Assembly (NCBI RefSeq): GCF_016909575.1
Contig: NZ_JAFBGA010000001.1
Coordinates: 496,001-560,000, forward strand
Origin: Streptomyces sp. HB132
Lineage (GTDB): Bacteria > Actinomycetota > Actinomycetes > Streptomycetales > Streptomycetaceae
DNA: 64,000 nucleotides
Direction: 5' to 3'
The notes beneath the pieces are model-generated. The model saw only the letters and a program-made list of their open reading frames with translations, had not been told where the DNA came from and searched no databases. How positions within the stretch are numbered: the stretch's first letter is position 1; each line of letters begins with the position of its first letter. Shown here one piece after another: positions 45,005 through 55,170 of the stretch. The position numbers and the translations under genes are program-made.

Positions 45005-46468
45005 ATGGTGCTTGACCTGAACCAGAGCGAGACCGACGTGCCCGGGGAGCAGGCCCCGGGGCCTGCCACGGGCACGCCGCACCCGGCACCGCCGCGTCCG
45101 TACCTGATCACGGCCGCGGTCCTCTGCGCGCTCTACTTCCTCTACGCCTACCTGCGCTACAGCCACTTCCAGTCGCCGTCCTGGGACCTCGGCATCTTCG
45201 AGCAGGAAGTGCGCGCGTACGCCGGATTCGACGCCCCCGTCGTCGACATCAAGGGACCGGGCTACCTGATCCTCGGCGACCACTTCAGCCCGCTGGTGGC
45301 GCTCCTGGTGCCGCTCTACTGGATCTGGCCCTCCGCCGTCGCCCTGATCTTCGCGCAGGCCGCACTGTTCGCCGCCTCCGCGGTCGTCGTCGGGCGTACC
45401 GCCCAGCAGATCCTGGGCGGCCGCACCGGCCTGTGCGTCACCGTCGCGTACGGGCTGTCCTGGGGGCTGCAGGAAGCGGTGAAGGCCGACTTCCACGAGA
45501 TAGCGCTCGCGGTCCCGCTGCTCGCCCTGGTCTGCCGGGCCCTGCTCATGGAGCGCTGGCGGGCCGCCGTCCTGTGGTCGTTGCCGCTGGTCCTGATCAA
45601 GGAGGACCTCGGTGTCACCGTCGCCGTGGTCGGCGGACTCCTGGCCCTCTACGGGCGGCGGCTCCAGGGTTTCCTGCTCGCCGCCTTCGGGGTGAGCGCG
45701 TTCGCGCTCACCGTGCTGGTGCTCATACCCGCGGCCAGCAGCGCGGGGTCGTACGACTACTGGAAGAAGATCGAGGAGAACGGCGGGCAGGAAGTCCCCC
45801 TGCTCGACTCCGTCCTGGGCGTGTTCGACTCCTCCGTCAAGCTGGAGATGCTCGTCTTCCTGGTCGGCATCACGGCCTTCATGGCGCTCCGCTCGCCCCT
45901 GATCCTGCTCGTCCTGCCCACCCTCGGGTGGCGTCTGCTCTCCCAGGACTCCAACCACTGGGGCATGGTCTGGCACTACAGCGCGATCCTCATGCCGGTG
46001 GTCTTCCTGGCCATGGCCGACGGCATCCGCCGCAGCCGGGGATCGAAGAGGCCCTGGCTCGTCTCGTACGCGAACGTCGCCGTGCCCGTGGCCACGGCGA
46101 TCGCCGTCACCCTCACCCAGCACCTCCCGCTCCGCGACCTGCTGCGCCCGGAGACGTACCGGGCCGACGCGCGCACCCACGCCGCCGAAGAGGCGCTCGA
46201 AGCCATACCCGCGGGCGCGCGCGTGGAGACGGACATCACGCTGATGGCGCACCTGACCGGGGACCGCACGGTCTACTGGGTCGGCGGTGCCCCCGGAACC
46301 GCACCCGACGTCGTCGCGATCAACCTGGACTTCGGCTGGTCGCGGCCGATCGACGACCCGGTGGAGTACGCCGAGCAGCTGCACCCGGAGGCGCGCTACC
46401 GGATCATCCGCGAGGCGGGTTCCTTCGTCGTCATGGAGCGGACCTCACCGGCGCCGGAAAACAGCTGA
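45005..46468 (+). CDS. DUF2079 multi-pass membrane protein
   Basis: About 487 residues with ten or more hydrophobic helices. The signature DUF2079 loop is SPSWDLGIFEQEVRAYAG followed by GDHFSPLVALLVPLYWIW, near the first helices; the DxG and HFSP residues recall the catalytic loops of GT-C glycosyltransferases, to which the family is thought to be related. The C-terminal part is extracytoplasmic. The start is uncertain (ATG 45005, GTG 45008 or ATG 44933). Likely role in transferring sugar from a lipid carrier, not proven. Confidence 0.8.
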   Translation: MVLDLNQSETDVPGEQAPGPATGTPHPAPPRPYLITAAVLCALYFLYAYLRYSHFQSPSWDLGIFEQEVRAYAGFDAPVVDIKGPGYLILGDHFSPLVALLVPLYWIWPSAVALIFAQAALFAASAVVVGRTAQQILGGRTGLCVTVAYGLSWGLQEAVKADFHEIALAVPLLALVCRALLMERWRAAVLWSLPLVLIKEDLGVTVAVVGGLLALYGRRLQGFLLAAFGVSAFALTVLVLIPAASSAGSYDYWKKIEENGGQEVPLLDSVLGVFDSSVKLEMLVFLVGITAFMALRSPLILLVLPTLGWRLLSQDSNHWGMVWHYSAILMPVVFLAMADGIRRSRGSKRPWLVSYANVAVPVATAIAVTLTQHLPLRDLLRPETYRADARTHAAEEALEAIPAGARVETDITLMAHLTGDRTVYWVGGAPGTAPDVVAINLDFGWSRPIDDPVEYAEQLHPEARYRIIREAGSFVVMERTSPAPENS

Positions 46469-46506
46469 AGGCCGCACACCCGCCGCTGGGCGGGTGCTAC
46501 GGCCTT
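46468..46506. terminator. bidirectional terminator
   Basis: AAGGCCG...CGGCCTT and CACCCGCC...GGCGGGTG form a two-part stem with a small internal loop between convergent genes; it begins at the last base of the DUF2079 stop. T-richness on each strand comes from the AAGG/CCTT ends. Confidence 0.8.
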
Positions 46507-46526
46507 CACGCGCGGGTGCGGGAACG

Positions 46527-47126
46527 TCAGTGCTGCTGCTGGCGGTTGAACCACGCGCCGCCGTCGGACTTCGCCACGAAGACGACGACCAGGATGGCGA
46601 GGACCGTGTGGGCGAGGCCCATCACGACGAAGGGGTAGATGCCGAGGATCGCGGTGATCACGCCGAAGACGATGGTGGCGATGCGGATTCCGCTGCCACC
46701 CTTGCCGAACTTGGCGGCGAGGACGACGGCGAGGACTCCCCACAGCACGGCGAAGGCGACGATTCCCCACAGCACGGCGCCCGAGTACTCGGCGAGCTGC
46801 TGGAACTGGACGTCCTCCTGGAGCGTCGCGTCGTTCTTGGCGGCGTTCACCGCCGCGGCCGCGAGGGCGACGAAGATCGCGCCGATGACCTGGAGTCCGG
46901 CTATCACGTAGAGCATGACGCGGGCGGCCTTCACACCGCCGGGCATCTCGGTGGGTCCGCCCGGGAAGCCGTAACCGCCCTGGACCGGAGGCGCCTGCGG
47001 GTAGCCGTAGCCCTGCTGGGGGGCGGCACCCTGCTGGCCTTGCTGCGGGTAGCCGTAGCCCGGCTGCCCGCCCGGCTGTCCGCCCTGCTGCTGGCCGTAG
47101 GGGTTGTTGGGGTCGCCGAAGCTCAT
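46527..47126 (-). CDS. Gly/Gln/Tyr-rich N-terminus membrane protein
   Basis: 199 residues. The first 60 are a GYGYPQQGQQG-type repeat, typical of cytoplasmic tails in actinobacterial membrane proteins. Four hydrophobic helices follow (VMLYVIAGLQVIGAIFVAL, YSGAVLWGIVAFAVLWGVLA, GIRIATIVFGVITAILGI, FVVMGLAHTVLAILVVVF). Clear GGAGG 9 bases before ATG 47126. No function is known. Confidence 0.75.
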   Translation of the reverse strand: MSFGDPNNPYGQQQGGQPGGQPGYGYPQQGQQGAAPQQGYGYPQAPPVQGGYGFPGGPTEMPGGVKAARVMLYVIAGLQVIGAIFVALAAAAVNAAKNDATLQEDVQFQQLAEYSGAVLWGIVAFAVLWGVLAVVLAAKFGKGGSGIRIATIVFGVITAILGIYPFVVMGLAHTVLAILVVVFVAKSDGGAWFNRQQQH

Positions 47127-47361
47127 GGCGAGGTTCCTCCGTTGCGAAGTGCGGGGACGACGCGGTCCGGGCGGAGGAATCGTGTGCAATCTTGAACGGT
47201 GGTCCCCCCGACACTGTCCGCGGTGATGCGGGACTTATCGTCGTCATGACATCCACGTTTTGTCCAGCCGATTGCCGAATGCGTTGTGCAAGTGCAATCT
47301 CCTGTCCACGTGACAGACCAGGATTGGTACGCGGGCGGGGTCATCCGCGAGGATGGGTGTC

Positions 47362-48240
47362 ATGACTGCCCAGATTCTCGATGGCAAGGCCACCGCAGCT
47401 GCGATCAAGTCCGATCTGACCGTCCGCGTGGCGGCCCTCAAGGCGCAGGGCATCACACCCGGCCTGGGGACCCTGCTCGTCGGCGACGATCCGGGCAGCC
47501 GCTGGTACGTGAACGGCAAGCACCGCGACTGTGCCCAGGTCGGCATGGGCTCCATCCAGCGTGAACTCCCCGACACCGCCACCCAGGAGGAGATCGAGGA
47601 GGTCGTGCGGGAGCTCAACGCCGACCCGGACTGCACGGGCTACATCGTGCAGCTCCCCCTCCCCAAGGGCATCGACACCAACCGCGTCCTGGAGCTGATG
47701 GACCCGGCCAAGGACGCGGACGGGCTGCACCCCATGAGCCTGGGCAAGCTCGTGCTGAACGAGAGCGGTCCGCTGCCCTGCACCCCGCAGGGCGTCGTCA
47801 CCCTGCTCCGTCGCCACGGTGTGGAGATCAACGGTGCCCACGTGGTCGTCGTCGGCCGGGGTGTCACCATCGGCCGCCCCCTCCCGCTGCTCCTGACGCG
47901 CAAGTCCGAGAACGCGACCGTCACCCAGTGCCACACCGGCACCCGTGACCTCTCGGCGCACCTCAGGCAGGCCGACATCATCGTCGCCGCCGCCGGTGTG
48001 GCCCACCTGATCAAGCCCGAGGACGTGAAGCCGGGTGCGGCGGTGCTGGACGTCGGTGTCAGCCGGGACGAGAACGGCAAGATCGTCGGAGACGTCCACC
48101 CCGGTGTGGCCGAGGTGGCCGCATGGGTCGCCCCGAACCCCGGCGGCGTCGGCCCCATGACCCGTGCCCAGCTGCTCGTCAACGTGGTCGAGGCGGCCGA
48201 GCTCGCCGCCGCCGAGGCCTCCGCCGCATCCGCCGGCTGA
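47362..48240 (+). CDS. folD: methylene-THF dehydrogenase / cyclohydrolase
   Basis: 292 residues. Interconverts 5,10-methylene-THF and 10-formyl-THF, the donor used by PurN and PurH nearby. [17 protein letters not shown] has the catalytic Tyr and Lys, [13 protein letters not shown] the Q motif, and [18 protein letters not shown] the NADP fold. ATG 47362 is preferred; ATG 47353 is also possible. The DUF3017 gene follows after 19 bases. Confidence 0.96.
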   Translation: MTAQILDGKATAAAIKSDLTVRVAALKAQGITPGLGTLLVGDDPGSRWYVNGKHRDCAQVGMGSIQRELPDTATQEEIEEVVRELNADPDCTGYIVQLPLPKGIDTNRVLELMDPAKDADGLHPMSLGKLVLNESGPLPCTPQGVVTLLRRHGVEINGAHVVVVGRGVTIGRPLPLLLTRKSENATVTQCHTGTRDLSAHLRQADIIVAAAGVAHLIKPEDVKPGAAVLDVGVSRDENGKIVGDVHPGVAEVAAWVAPNPGGVGPMTRAQLLVNVVEAAELAAAEASAASAG

Positions 48241-48259
48241 CCCGGACCGGAGGAACGTC

Positions 48260-48916
48260 ATGGGTGCTGGCACGAGTCCGGCGGACGGTACGCACGCGGG
48301 CGGGCCCGCCGAGGAGGCGGCGACGTCCGACGAGGCCCGGGTGGCCGGAGGGGCTGTTGCGTCGGGGGAGTCCGCAGTGGCCGGGGAAGCCGGGACGAAC
48401 GAGGGCGCCGGAGCACCGGAGAGGGCCGTGACGTCCGGGACGTCCGACGAGGGCGGGGAGTCCGTCTCCACCGAGTCGGCCGGGGCCGACGGGGAGACCG
48501 TGAGCGGGGGCTCGACCTGGGCGCCCTCACGGCGCTTCTCGCTGACCCGTGACACCGCGCGTCCCGAGGGCGGCGGCCGGGCGGCGCCAGGTGACGCCCC
48601 CGCCCCCGCCAGGCAGTGGCCGCTGCTCACGGTGCTCGGCACCGCCGGGCTCGGGCTGCTGATCGTGGGGGCCGACCCCTTCGACCAGGCGTTCAGGATC
48701 GGCGCGATGCTGATGGGTGTCGCACTGCTGGCCGGGGCGGCACTGCGCTGGGTCGTCCCCTCCGTCGGCATGCTGGCCGTCCGGTCGCGGTTCACCGACC
48801 TGGTCACGTACGGCCTGATGGGCACGCTGATCGTGCTGCTCGCACTGATGGCGCAGCCCAAGCCGTGGCTGCAGGTGCCGATCCTCCAGGACGTGGTCCA
48901 CTTCACGATCCGCTGA
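48260..48916 (+). CDS. DUF3017 membrane protein
   Basis: 218 residues. About 115 residues of acidic low-complexity sequence (E/G/A/T/S) come before a compact three-helix DUF3017 domain (WPLLTVLGTAGLGLLIVG, FRIGAMLMGVALLAGAALRW, LVTYGLMGTLIVLLALM). GGAGG lies 6 bases upstream of ATG 48260. Next to folD as in other Streptomyces. Function unknown. Confidence 0.85.
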   Translation: MGAGTSPADGTHAGGPAEEAATSDEARVAGGAVASGESAVAGEAGTNEGAGAPERAVTSGTSDEGGESVSTESAGADGETVSGGSTWAPSRRFSLTRDTARPEGGGRAAPGDAPAPARQWPLLTVLGTAGLGLLIVGADPFDQAFRIGAMLMGVALLAGAALRWVVPSVGMLAVRSRFTDLVTYGLMGTLIVLLALMAQPKPWLQVPILQDVVHFTIR

Positions 48917-49191
48917 GGGGTGTCCGTGGGGTGTCCGTCCCCTCCCCCGAGAAGGGACGGACACCGGCCAGGGGGACGGCACGAGAAACTCCGGAATGCG
49001 GTGACTTGTGCGGCCTTGCCCTGTCCTGTTGTAAGTGTCATGCGCATGAGGCGGCGGGTTCAAGGGCTGCCTGGTGCCTGTGACGCGGAGGTGACCATTC
49101 CGCCACCGTGTGATCGTCGCGCAACGGTCGGTGGCGGCCTCGGCGCGCGCTACGGAACAGCCCTCGGGGCGCACAACCCGGCGCGCGCTCC

Positions 49192-49437
49192 CTCGGATGC
49201 TCCGGCGCCCTCGCGGAGGTCCGCTACAGCCGGACCTGCGGGGCCGCCCGGGGCCGCGTCACCCGGGCGTCGGAGGGTGACACCGTGCGGATCACCGCCG
49301 GTTCGTCCGAGCGGAACGGCACGGTGGAGGCCGGAGCCGACGCGTACACCCCGATGGTCGCCGTGAGGCGGGCCTCCGATGCCGAGGCCTGCGCGGTCCG
49401 CGCCTCCGTGGCGACCGGCTGCACCAATCCGGGGTGA
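49192..49437 (+). pseudogene. remnant of a DUF2690 protein (C-terminal part only)
   Basis: A frame open from 49114 to a TGA at 49435 contains EVRYSRTCGAARGRVTRASE, VRITAGSSERNGTVEAGADA and YTPMVAVRRASDAEAC with late cysteines. This is the DUF2690 domain found at the C-terminus of Streptomyces regulator-type proteins. No start codon exists between the upstream stop (49111) and the domain, and the usual N-terminal half is missing. It is therefore a fossil. The rest of 48917-49612 holds only the mdh upstream region. Confidence 0.7.
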
Positions 49438-49519
49438 CGTGGGCGAAGGCTCCGCTGCGTAACCGGCTGTGTGCGGTCCCACAGGGGGGCGGACGGCTCG
49501 GGGAACGTGGGTCGGATAG

Positions 49520-50602
<1,083 letters not shown>

Positions 50603-50633
50603 CCGGCGTCCGGCCACGCGCCGGATCCGGAGC

Positions 50634-50685
50634 CACAGGAGGGCGCCCCCGGGCAGCGATCGCTGCCCGGGGGCGCCCTCCTGTG
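50634..50685. terminator. 52-bp perfect palindrome, bidirectional terminator
   Basis: Every base from 50634 to 50685 pairs with its mirror (centre 50659/50660, AGCGATCGCT). It lies between mdh and the convergent PEP-mutase-like gene, which ends 6 bases away. Exceptionally long and perfect for a terminator. Confidence 0.92.
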
Positions 50686-50690
50686 TGTGC

Positions 50691-51428
50691 TCAGCGGCCG
50701 AGAAGCCGGTCCGCGAGGTCGCGCACGGCTTCCGCTGCCCTGCGCTGCAGCTGGGGGCCGAAGGTGATCCGGGCCGCGCCCAGCTCGCCGAGCCGGCGCA
50801 CGGCGGACGGGCCGTCGGGTGCGCCGAGGGCGTTGAGCGGGACGGTGACCGCCCCGGCCAGACGGGGAAGGTCGTCGGCCGGGGCCATGATCGGATAGAC
50901 GCAGTCCGCACCGGCTTCGGCGTAGAGCCGGGCGCGGGCCACCGTCTCCTCGACCACGTCCACGGTGTCCGGGTCCCCGTGGACGTACGTGTCGACGCGG
51001 GCGTTGACGAAGAGGCGGTCGCCCGCCACGGCGCGCACCTCCGCGAGCCGGTCGGCCTGCCGCAGCGGGTCGACGAGGACGCCGTCGGTCGAGTCCTCGA
51101 GGTTGCAGCCGGCCACTCCTGCTTCCAGCAGGCGCTCGACGAGTTCGGCCGGGGCCAGGCCGTAACCCGACTCGATGTCCGCCGACACGGGAACGGAAAC
51201 CGCCCGTACGATCCGGCCCACCGCCGCGAACATCTCGGCGGCCGGTGTCTGCCCGTCGGCGTGACCGAGAGAGGCGGCGACACCCGCGCTCGGGGTGGCC
51301 AGGGCGGCGAACCCGGCGTCCTCGAACACGCGCGCGCTCGTGGCGTCCCACGGGCCGGGGAGTACGAGCGGGTCGGCCGGCGCGCGGCCGCGGTGCAGGG
51401 CTCGGAAGACGGAAGCGGGCTCGTTCAT
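50691..51428 (-). CDS. isocitrate lyase / PEP mutase family protein
   Basis: 245 residues, TIM-barrel. PGPWDATSARVFEDAGFAAL is the family start; metal-binding strand DIESGYG, then GCNLEDSTDG and FVNARVDTYVHG. It is the small PEP-mutase-like type (oxaloacetate hydrolase or methylisocitrate lyase-like); the KKCGH signature of true isocitrate lyase is missing. The natural substrate is unknown. ATG 51428 has GGAG 6-7 bases upstream. Confidence 0.82.
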   Translation of the reverse strand: MNEPASVFRALHRGRAPADPLVLPGPWDATSARVFEDAGFAALATPSAGVAASLGHADGQTPAAEMFAAVGRIVRAVSVPVSADIESGYGLAPAELVERLLEAGVAGCNLEDSTDGVLVDPLRQADRLAEVRAVAGDRLFVNARVDTYVHGDPDTVDVVEETVARARLYAEAGADCVYPIMAPADDLPRLAGAVTVPLNALGAPDGPSAVRRLGELGAARITFGPQLQRRAAEAVRDLADRLLGR

Positions 51429-51517
51429 CGGGGCTCCGGAGTGGAAGGGCGCGGGGTCGGGCGGCCCGGCCGGGTGCCGGGGCGGGGAAGGACCCTCGCC
51501 CCGGCACCCCGGCGGGT

Positions 51518-52030
51518 TCAGTGCTTGATGTCGCCGGGCGTGTAATGCCCCGGAGCCAGCCGGGCGGTCACCCCGAAGCGGTTCCACGCGTTGATCACGG
51601 TGATCGAGGCGATGAGCTGGGCGAGCTCGCCCTCCTCGAAGTGCTCGGCGGCCTTCGCGTAGACCTCGTCCGGCACGAAACCGTCGGTCAGGACCGTCAC
51701 AGCCTCCGTCAGCCGGATCGCCGCCAGCTCCTTCTCCGTGTAGAAGTGCTGCGACTCCTCCCAGGCGCTGAGCTGGATGATCCGCTCGACGGACTCGCCC
51801 GCGGCGAGGGCGTCCTTCGAGTGCATGTCCAGGCAGAAGGCGCAGCGGTTGAGCTGCGAGGTGCGGATCTTCACCAGTTCGAGCAGCGTCGGGTCCAGTC
51901 CCTTACGGGAAGCGGTGTCCAGCCGGACCATCGCCTTGTAGACGTCGGGCGCGAGCTGGGCCCACTGCAGACGGGCGGGGTGCTCGGGGGCGTTGCCGGC
52001 GGGCGCGTGGAGATGCGTGTGCGTGGTCAT
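51518..52030 (-). CDS. carboxymuconolactone decarboxylase / AhpD-like protein
   Basis: 170 residues, all helical. The CxxC-H signature NRCAFCLDMHSKDAL (Cys-x-x-Cys, His 3 residues on) is the AhpD-type peroxidase site. ILELVKIRTSQL-like and AAIRLTEAVTVL helices complete the fold. It faces a MocR-type regulator, 47 bases away, that probably controls it. Probable role: alkyl peroxide reduction or thiol relay. Confidence 0.9.
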   Translation of the reverse strand: MTTHTHLHAPAGNAPEHPARLQWAQLAPDVYKAMVRLDTASRKGLDPTLLELVKIRTSQLNRCAFCLDMHSKDALAAGESVERIIQLSAWEESQHFYTEKELAAIRLTEAVTVLTDGFVPDEVYAKAAEHFEEGELAQLIASITVINAWNRFGVTARLAPGHYTPGDIKH

Positions 52031-52077
52031 GGTGGTGAAGCTAGTGGGTGGATGGCGCAGCGGTATGGTCCATTTCC

Positions 52078-53478
52078 ATGACGGATTCCTGGGCCGCTTT
52101 CGGTGCGGACCTGCACATCGAACCGGTCGGCGCGGGCCTGCGCAGCGGGCTGACGAAGGCGCTGCGGGAAGCCGTACGCACCGGACGGCTGGCCCCCGGC
52201 ACCCGGCTGCCCTCCTCCCGGACGCTCGCCGTGGATCTCGGGATCGCCCGCAACACCGTCGCCGACGCCTACGCCGAGCTCGTCGCCGAGGGCTGGCTCA
52301 CCGCGCGGCAGGGTTCGGGGACCAGGGTCGCGCAGCGCGCCGCCCCGCCCGGGCCGGCCGCACGCGGGGCCAGCGGCCGCCGGGTCGACCGGAGGCCCGC
52401 GCACAATCTGCTGCCTGGGTCACCGGACCTGTCGTCCTTCCCGCGGGCGGAGTGGCTGAGGGCTGCCAGGCGCGCCCTCACGGCCGCTCCCGACGCGGCC
52501 TTCGGCTACGACGATCCGCGGGGCCGCATCGAGCTGCGCAGGGCGCTCGCGGACTACCTGGCCCGGGCGCGCGGGGTGTACGCGGACCCCGAACGCATCG
52601 TGATCTGCTCAGGGTTCGTCCACGGGCTCATGCTGATGGGGAAGGTGCTGCGGCGCCACAAGGTGCGGGGGGTGGCCGTCGAGTCGTACGGCCTGGACAT
52701 CCACTGGGACATCCTGAGGGGGGCGGGCCTGCGCACCCCGTCTCTGCCGGTGGACGGGCTCGGAGCGGGGACCGGGGCGCTGGGCGGGACACCGGACGTG
52801 GGCGCGGTGCTGGTGACCCCCGCCCACCAGTTCCCCACGGGCGTCCCGCTCCATCCCGACCGGCGCACGGCGGCCGTCGACTGGGCCCGCTCCTCGGGCG
52901 GTCTGATCCTCGAGGACGACTACGACGGCGAGTTCCGCTACGACCGTCAGCCGGTGGGCGCGCTGCAGGGGCTGGACCCGGAGCGGGTGGTCTACATGGG
53001 GACGGCCAGCAAGTCGCTGGCGCCCGGGCTGCGGCTGGCCTGGATGGTGCTGCCGGAAGGACTGGTGGACGAGGTCTGCGACGCGAAGGGCGGTTTCGAC
53101 TGGATGTCCGGTGCGCCGGACCAGCTGACCCTCGCGGAGTTCATCGCGTCCGGGGCGTACGACCGGCATGTGCGCGCCATGCGGCTGCGCTACCGGCGCC
53201 GCCGCGACCAACTCGTCGAGGCGCTCGCCGAACGGGCGGCGGACTTCCGGGTGAGTGGCATCGCGGCGGGCCTGCACGCGGTGCTCGAACTCCCTGAGGG
53301 GGCCGAGCAACCGGTCGTCCAGGCGGCCGCCTGGCAGGGGCTCGCGCTGGAGCGGCTCTCGCGCTTCAGGCACCGGGAGGCGGAGCCGGGCCGCGACGGG
53401 CTGGTCATCGGCTACGGCACGCCTTCGGAGAGCGGTTGGGCCGGTGCACTGGACGCGCTCTGCCGCGTGCTCCCGTGA
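52078..53478 (+). CDS. MocR/PdxR-type transcription regulator (GntR HTH + aminotransferase domain)
   Basis: 466 residues. GntR HTH (LRSGLTKALREAVRTGRLAP, SSRTLAVDLGIARNTVADAY), a linker, then a fold-type I aminotransferase domain with the PLP lysine in TASKSLAPGLRLAW (Lys312) and the Asp in LEDDYDGEFRYDR. Such proteins use PLP or related ligands as effectors. Divergent from the AhpD-like gene; the 47-base gap must hold both promoters and the operator. ATG 52078 is preferred over 52048. Confidence 0.9.
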   Translation: MTDSWAAFGADLHIEPVGAGLRSGLTKALREAVRTGRLAPGTRLPSSRTLAVDLGIARNTVADAYAELVAEGWLTARQGSGTRVAQRAAPPGPAARGASGRRVDRRPAHNLLPGSPDLSSFPRAEWLRAARRALTAAPDAAFGYDDPRGRIELRRALADYLARARGVYADPERIVICSGFVHGLMLMGKVLRRHKVRGVAVESYGLDIHWDILRGAGLRTPSLPVDGLGAGTGALGGTPDVGAVLVTPAHQFPTGVPLHPDRRTAAVDWARSSGGLILEDDYDGEFRYDRQPVGALQGLDPERVVYMGTASKSLAPGLRLAWMVLPEGLVDEVCDAKGGFDWMSGAPDQLTLAEFIASGAYDRHVRAMRLRYRRRRDQLVEALAERAADFRVSGIAAGLHAVLELPEGAEQPVVQAAAWQGLALERLSRFRHREAEPGRDGLVIGYGTPSESGWAGALDALCRVLP

Positions 53479-53609
53479 ACGGGGATTCCGGGACGCGCGG
53501 GAGGAGTGGGCGGCACCGGGTTTCAGTCGCGCGAGCCATGCATCTAATCTGACTGACAGTTCGCCGGTGGGCGGGCACGGCTCATGGGCACGACGGGGGA
53601 GAACAGAAC

Positions 53610-53885
53610 ATGAACAGGCGCAGGCTGAGGTCGAGCACCGTCGTGCTCGGCGGCATGGGAGTACTCGCGGCAACGCTCACCGCGTGCAGTTCGGAACCGG
53701 ACGAGCGGTGCGTCGACCCGGTGACCCAGGAGATCCTGCCGAGCTACGAGTGCGAGGACAGCGACGGCGGCGGCACCTACTACTACGGCGGCAGCAGCCA
53801 CAACAACCGGATGTCCGGCGGCAGTTTCAACAAGTCGGCGGTCGAGCGCGACGGATTCGGCTCCTCCGGCTCCAGCGGCGGCTGA
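53610..53885 (+). CDS. small lipoprotein, YgiB-like
   Basis: 91 residues. Arg-rich start, hydrophobic core and lipobox LTAC (signal peptidase II cleavage, lipidated Cys about residue 26). The mature part is short and rich in Y, G, S, N, ending DGFGSSGSSGG. A possible -10 (TAATCT, 53545-53550) and GGGGGAGAAC lie upstream. Next to an ATP-grasp gene 8 bases away; together they resemble E. coli ygiB-ygiC, whose lipoprotein also ends in a Gly/Ser-rich GFG tail. The YgiB relation is an inference from context and composition. Confidence 0.7.
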   Translation: MNRRRLRSSTVVLGGMGVLAATLTACSSEPDERCVDPVTQEILPSYECEDSDGGGTYYYGGSSHNNRMSGGSFNKSAVERDGFGSSGSSGG

Positions 53886-53892
53886 GACCTTC

Positions 53893-55080
53893 ATGGAACG
53901 CCGCACCACGGAACCGCGTCCCGGCTGGCAGGAGACCGTCGAGGAGCAGGGGCTGATCTACCCCCTGACCCGGTACCCGGACGGATCCCTGCGCCCGTAC
54001 TGGGACGAGAGCGCCTACTACGTCTTCTCGCTGCCGGAGGTCGAGGCGCTGGAAGAGGTCGTGGAGGAACTCCACACGATGTGTCTGGCGGCCGCCGCGC
54101 ACATCGTCGAGCACGACCGCTTCGCCGATCTCGGCATCACCGACCCGCGACTGGCGGGCCTGATCGCCGAGTCCTGGCGGCGTCGTGCCGAACTCCCCTC
54201 CCTGTACGGCCGTTTCGACCTGCGGTACGACGGGACCGGTCCGGCCAAGATGCTCGAGTACAACGCGGACACCCCCACCTCACTCGTGGAGGCCGCCAGC
54301 CCCCAGTGGTTCTGGATGGAGGACCGCTTCCCCGGGGCCGACCAGTGGAACTCCCTGCACGAGCGTCTCGTCGACGCGTGGAAGCGACAGGCCCCGCTGC
54401 TGCCGCCGGGCCCCCTGCACTTCGCCCACTCCGACGGCGACGAGCTGGGCGAGGACCTGATGACGGTGGCGTATCTGCGGGAGACCGCCGCGCAGGCCGG
54501 GATCGACACCGAGGCGCTCTCCGTCGAGCGGATCGGCTGGGACCAGCTGTCCAAGCGCTTCGTCGACGAGCGGCTCCGCTTCATCCGCAGCTGCTTCAAG
54601 CTGTATCCATGGGAATGGCTCACGACCGACCGCTTCGGCCCGCACGTGCTGGCCACCCTCGACAACGGCGGGGGCACCGGCAGCACCTGCTGGATCGAAC
54701 CGGCCTGGAAGATGCTCCTCTCCAACAAGGCTCTGCTCGCCGTCCTCTGGGAGCTGTACCCCGGCCACCCCAACCTCCTCCCCGCCTATCTCGACGGCCC
54801 CCGCGAACTGGCCGGGGCCGGCGGAGCGGGTTATGTCGCCAAGCCGCTGCTCGGCCGTGAGGGCGCCGGGGTCACCGTCCACGAACCGGGCAGCGCTCCG
54901 TCGCTGCGCGACGAGCCCTGCTGCTACCAGGAGCTGGCACCCCTTCCCGACTTCGCCGGCAACCGTGTGGTGCTCGGAGCCTGGGTGGTCGAGAACGAGT
55001 CCGCCGGGCTCGGCATCCGGGAATCGGCGGGGCTGATCACGGACGAGTACGCCCGCTTCCTGCCCCACGTCATCCTCTGA
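53893..55080 (+). CDS. glutathionylspermidine synthase-like ATP-grasp ligase
   Basis: 395 residues, GSP_synth family (YgiC/YjfC type). RFDLRYDGTGPAKMLEYNAD (substrate/metal), ASPQWFWMEDRF, then ATP-grasp motifs: SCFKLYPWEW, IEPAWKMLLSNKALLAVLWEL, YVAKPLLGREGAGV and QELAPLPDFAGNRVVLGAWV. It forms amide bonds between a carboxylate and an amine; YgiC-type members lack proven glutathionylspermidine activity. It may modify the adjacent lipoprotein tail. Confidence 0.85.
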   Translation: MERRTTEPRPGWQETVEEQGLIYPLTRYPDGSLRPYWDESAYYVFSLPEVEALEEVVEELHTMCLAAAAHIVEHDRFADLGITDPRLAGLIAESWRRRAELPSLYGRFDLRYDGTGPAKMLEYNADTPTSLVEAASPQWFWMEDRFPGADQWNSLHERLVDAWKRQAPLLPPGPLHFAHSDGDELGEDLMTVAYLRETAAQAGIDTEALSVERIGWDQLSKRFVDERLRFIRSCFKLYPWEWLTTDRFGPHVLATLDNGGGTGSTCWIEPAWKMLLSNKALLAVLWELYPGHPNLLPAYLDGPRELAGAGGAGYVAKPLLGREGAGVTVHEPGSAPSLRDEPCCYQELAPLPDFAGNRVVLGAWVVENESAGLGIRESAGLITDEYARFLPHVIL

Positions 55081-55170
55081 GCCGTCGGCCGGGCCCCGCC
55101 GACCGGGACTCGGCCGACGGGGCTCCGCCGGGCCGGAACTTCAGCCGACGGGACCTCGGCCGACGGGGAT

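Noticed and set aside
43190..46384. 1,064-codon antisense frame across purH and DUF2079
   Set aside because: Low-complexity G/R/V/D sequence, typical of GC-rich shadow frames; it covers two well-supported genes on the other strand.
49114..49437. Intact DUF2690 gene
   Set aside because: No ATG, GTG or TTG lies in frame between the upstream stop and the domain.
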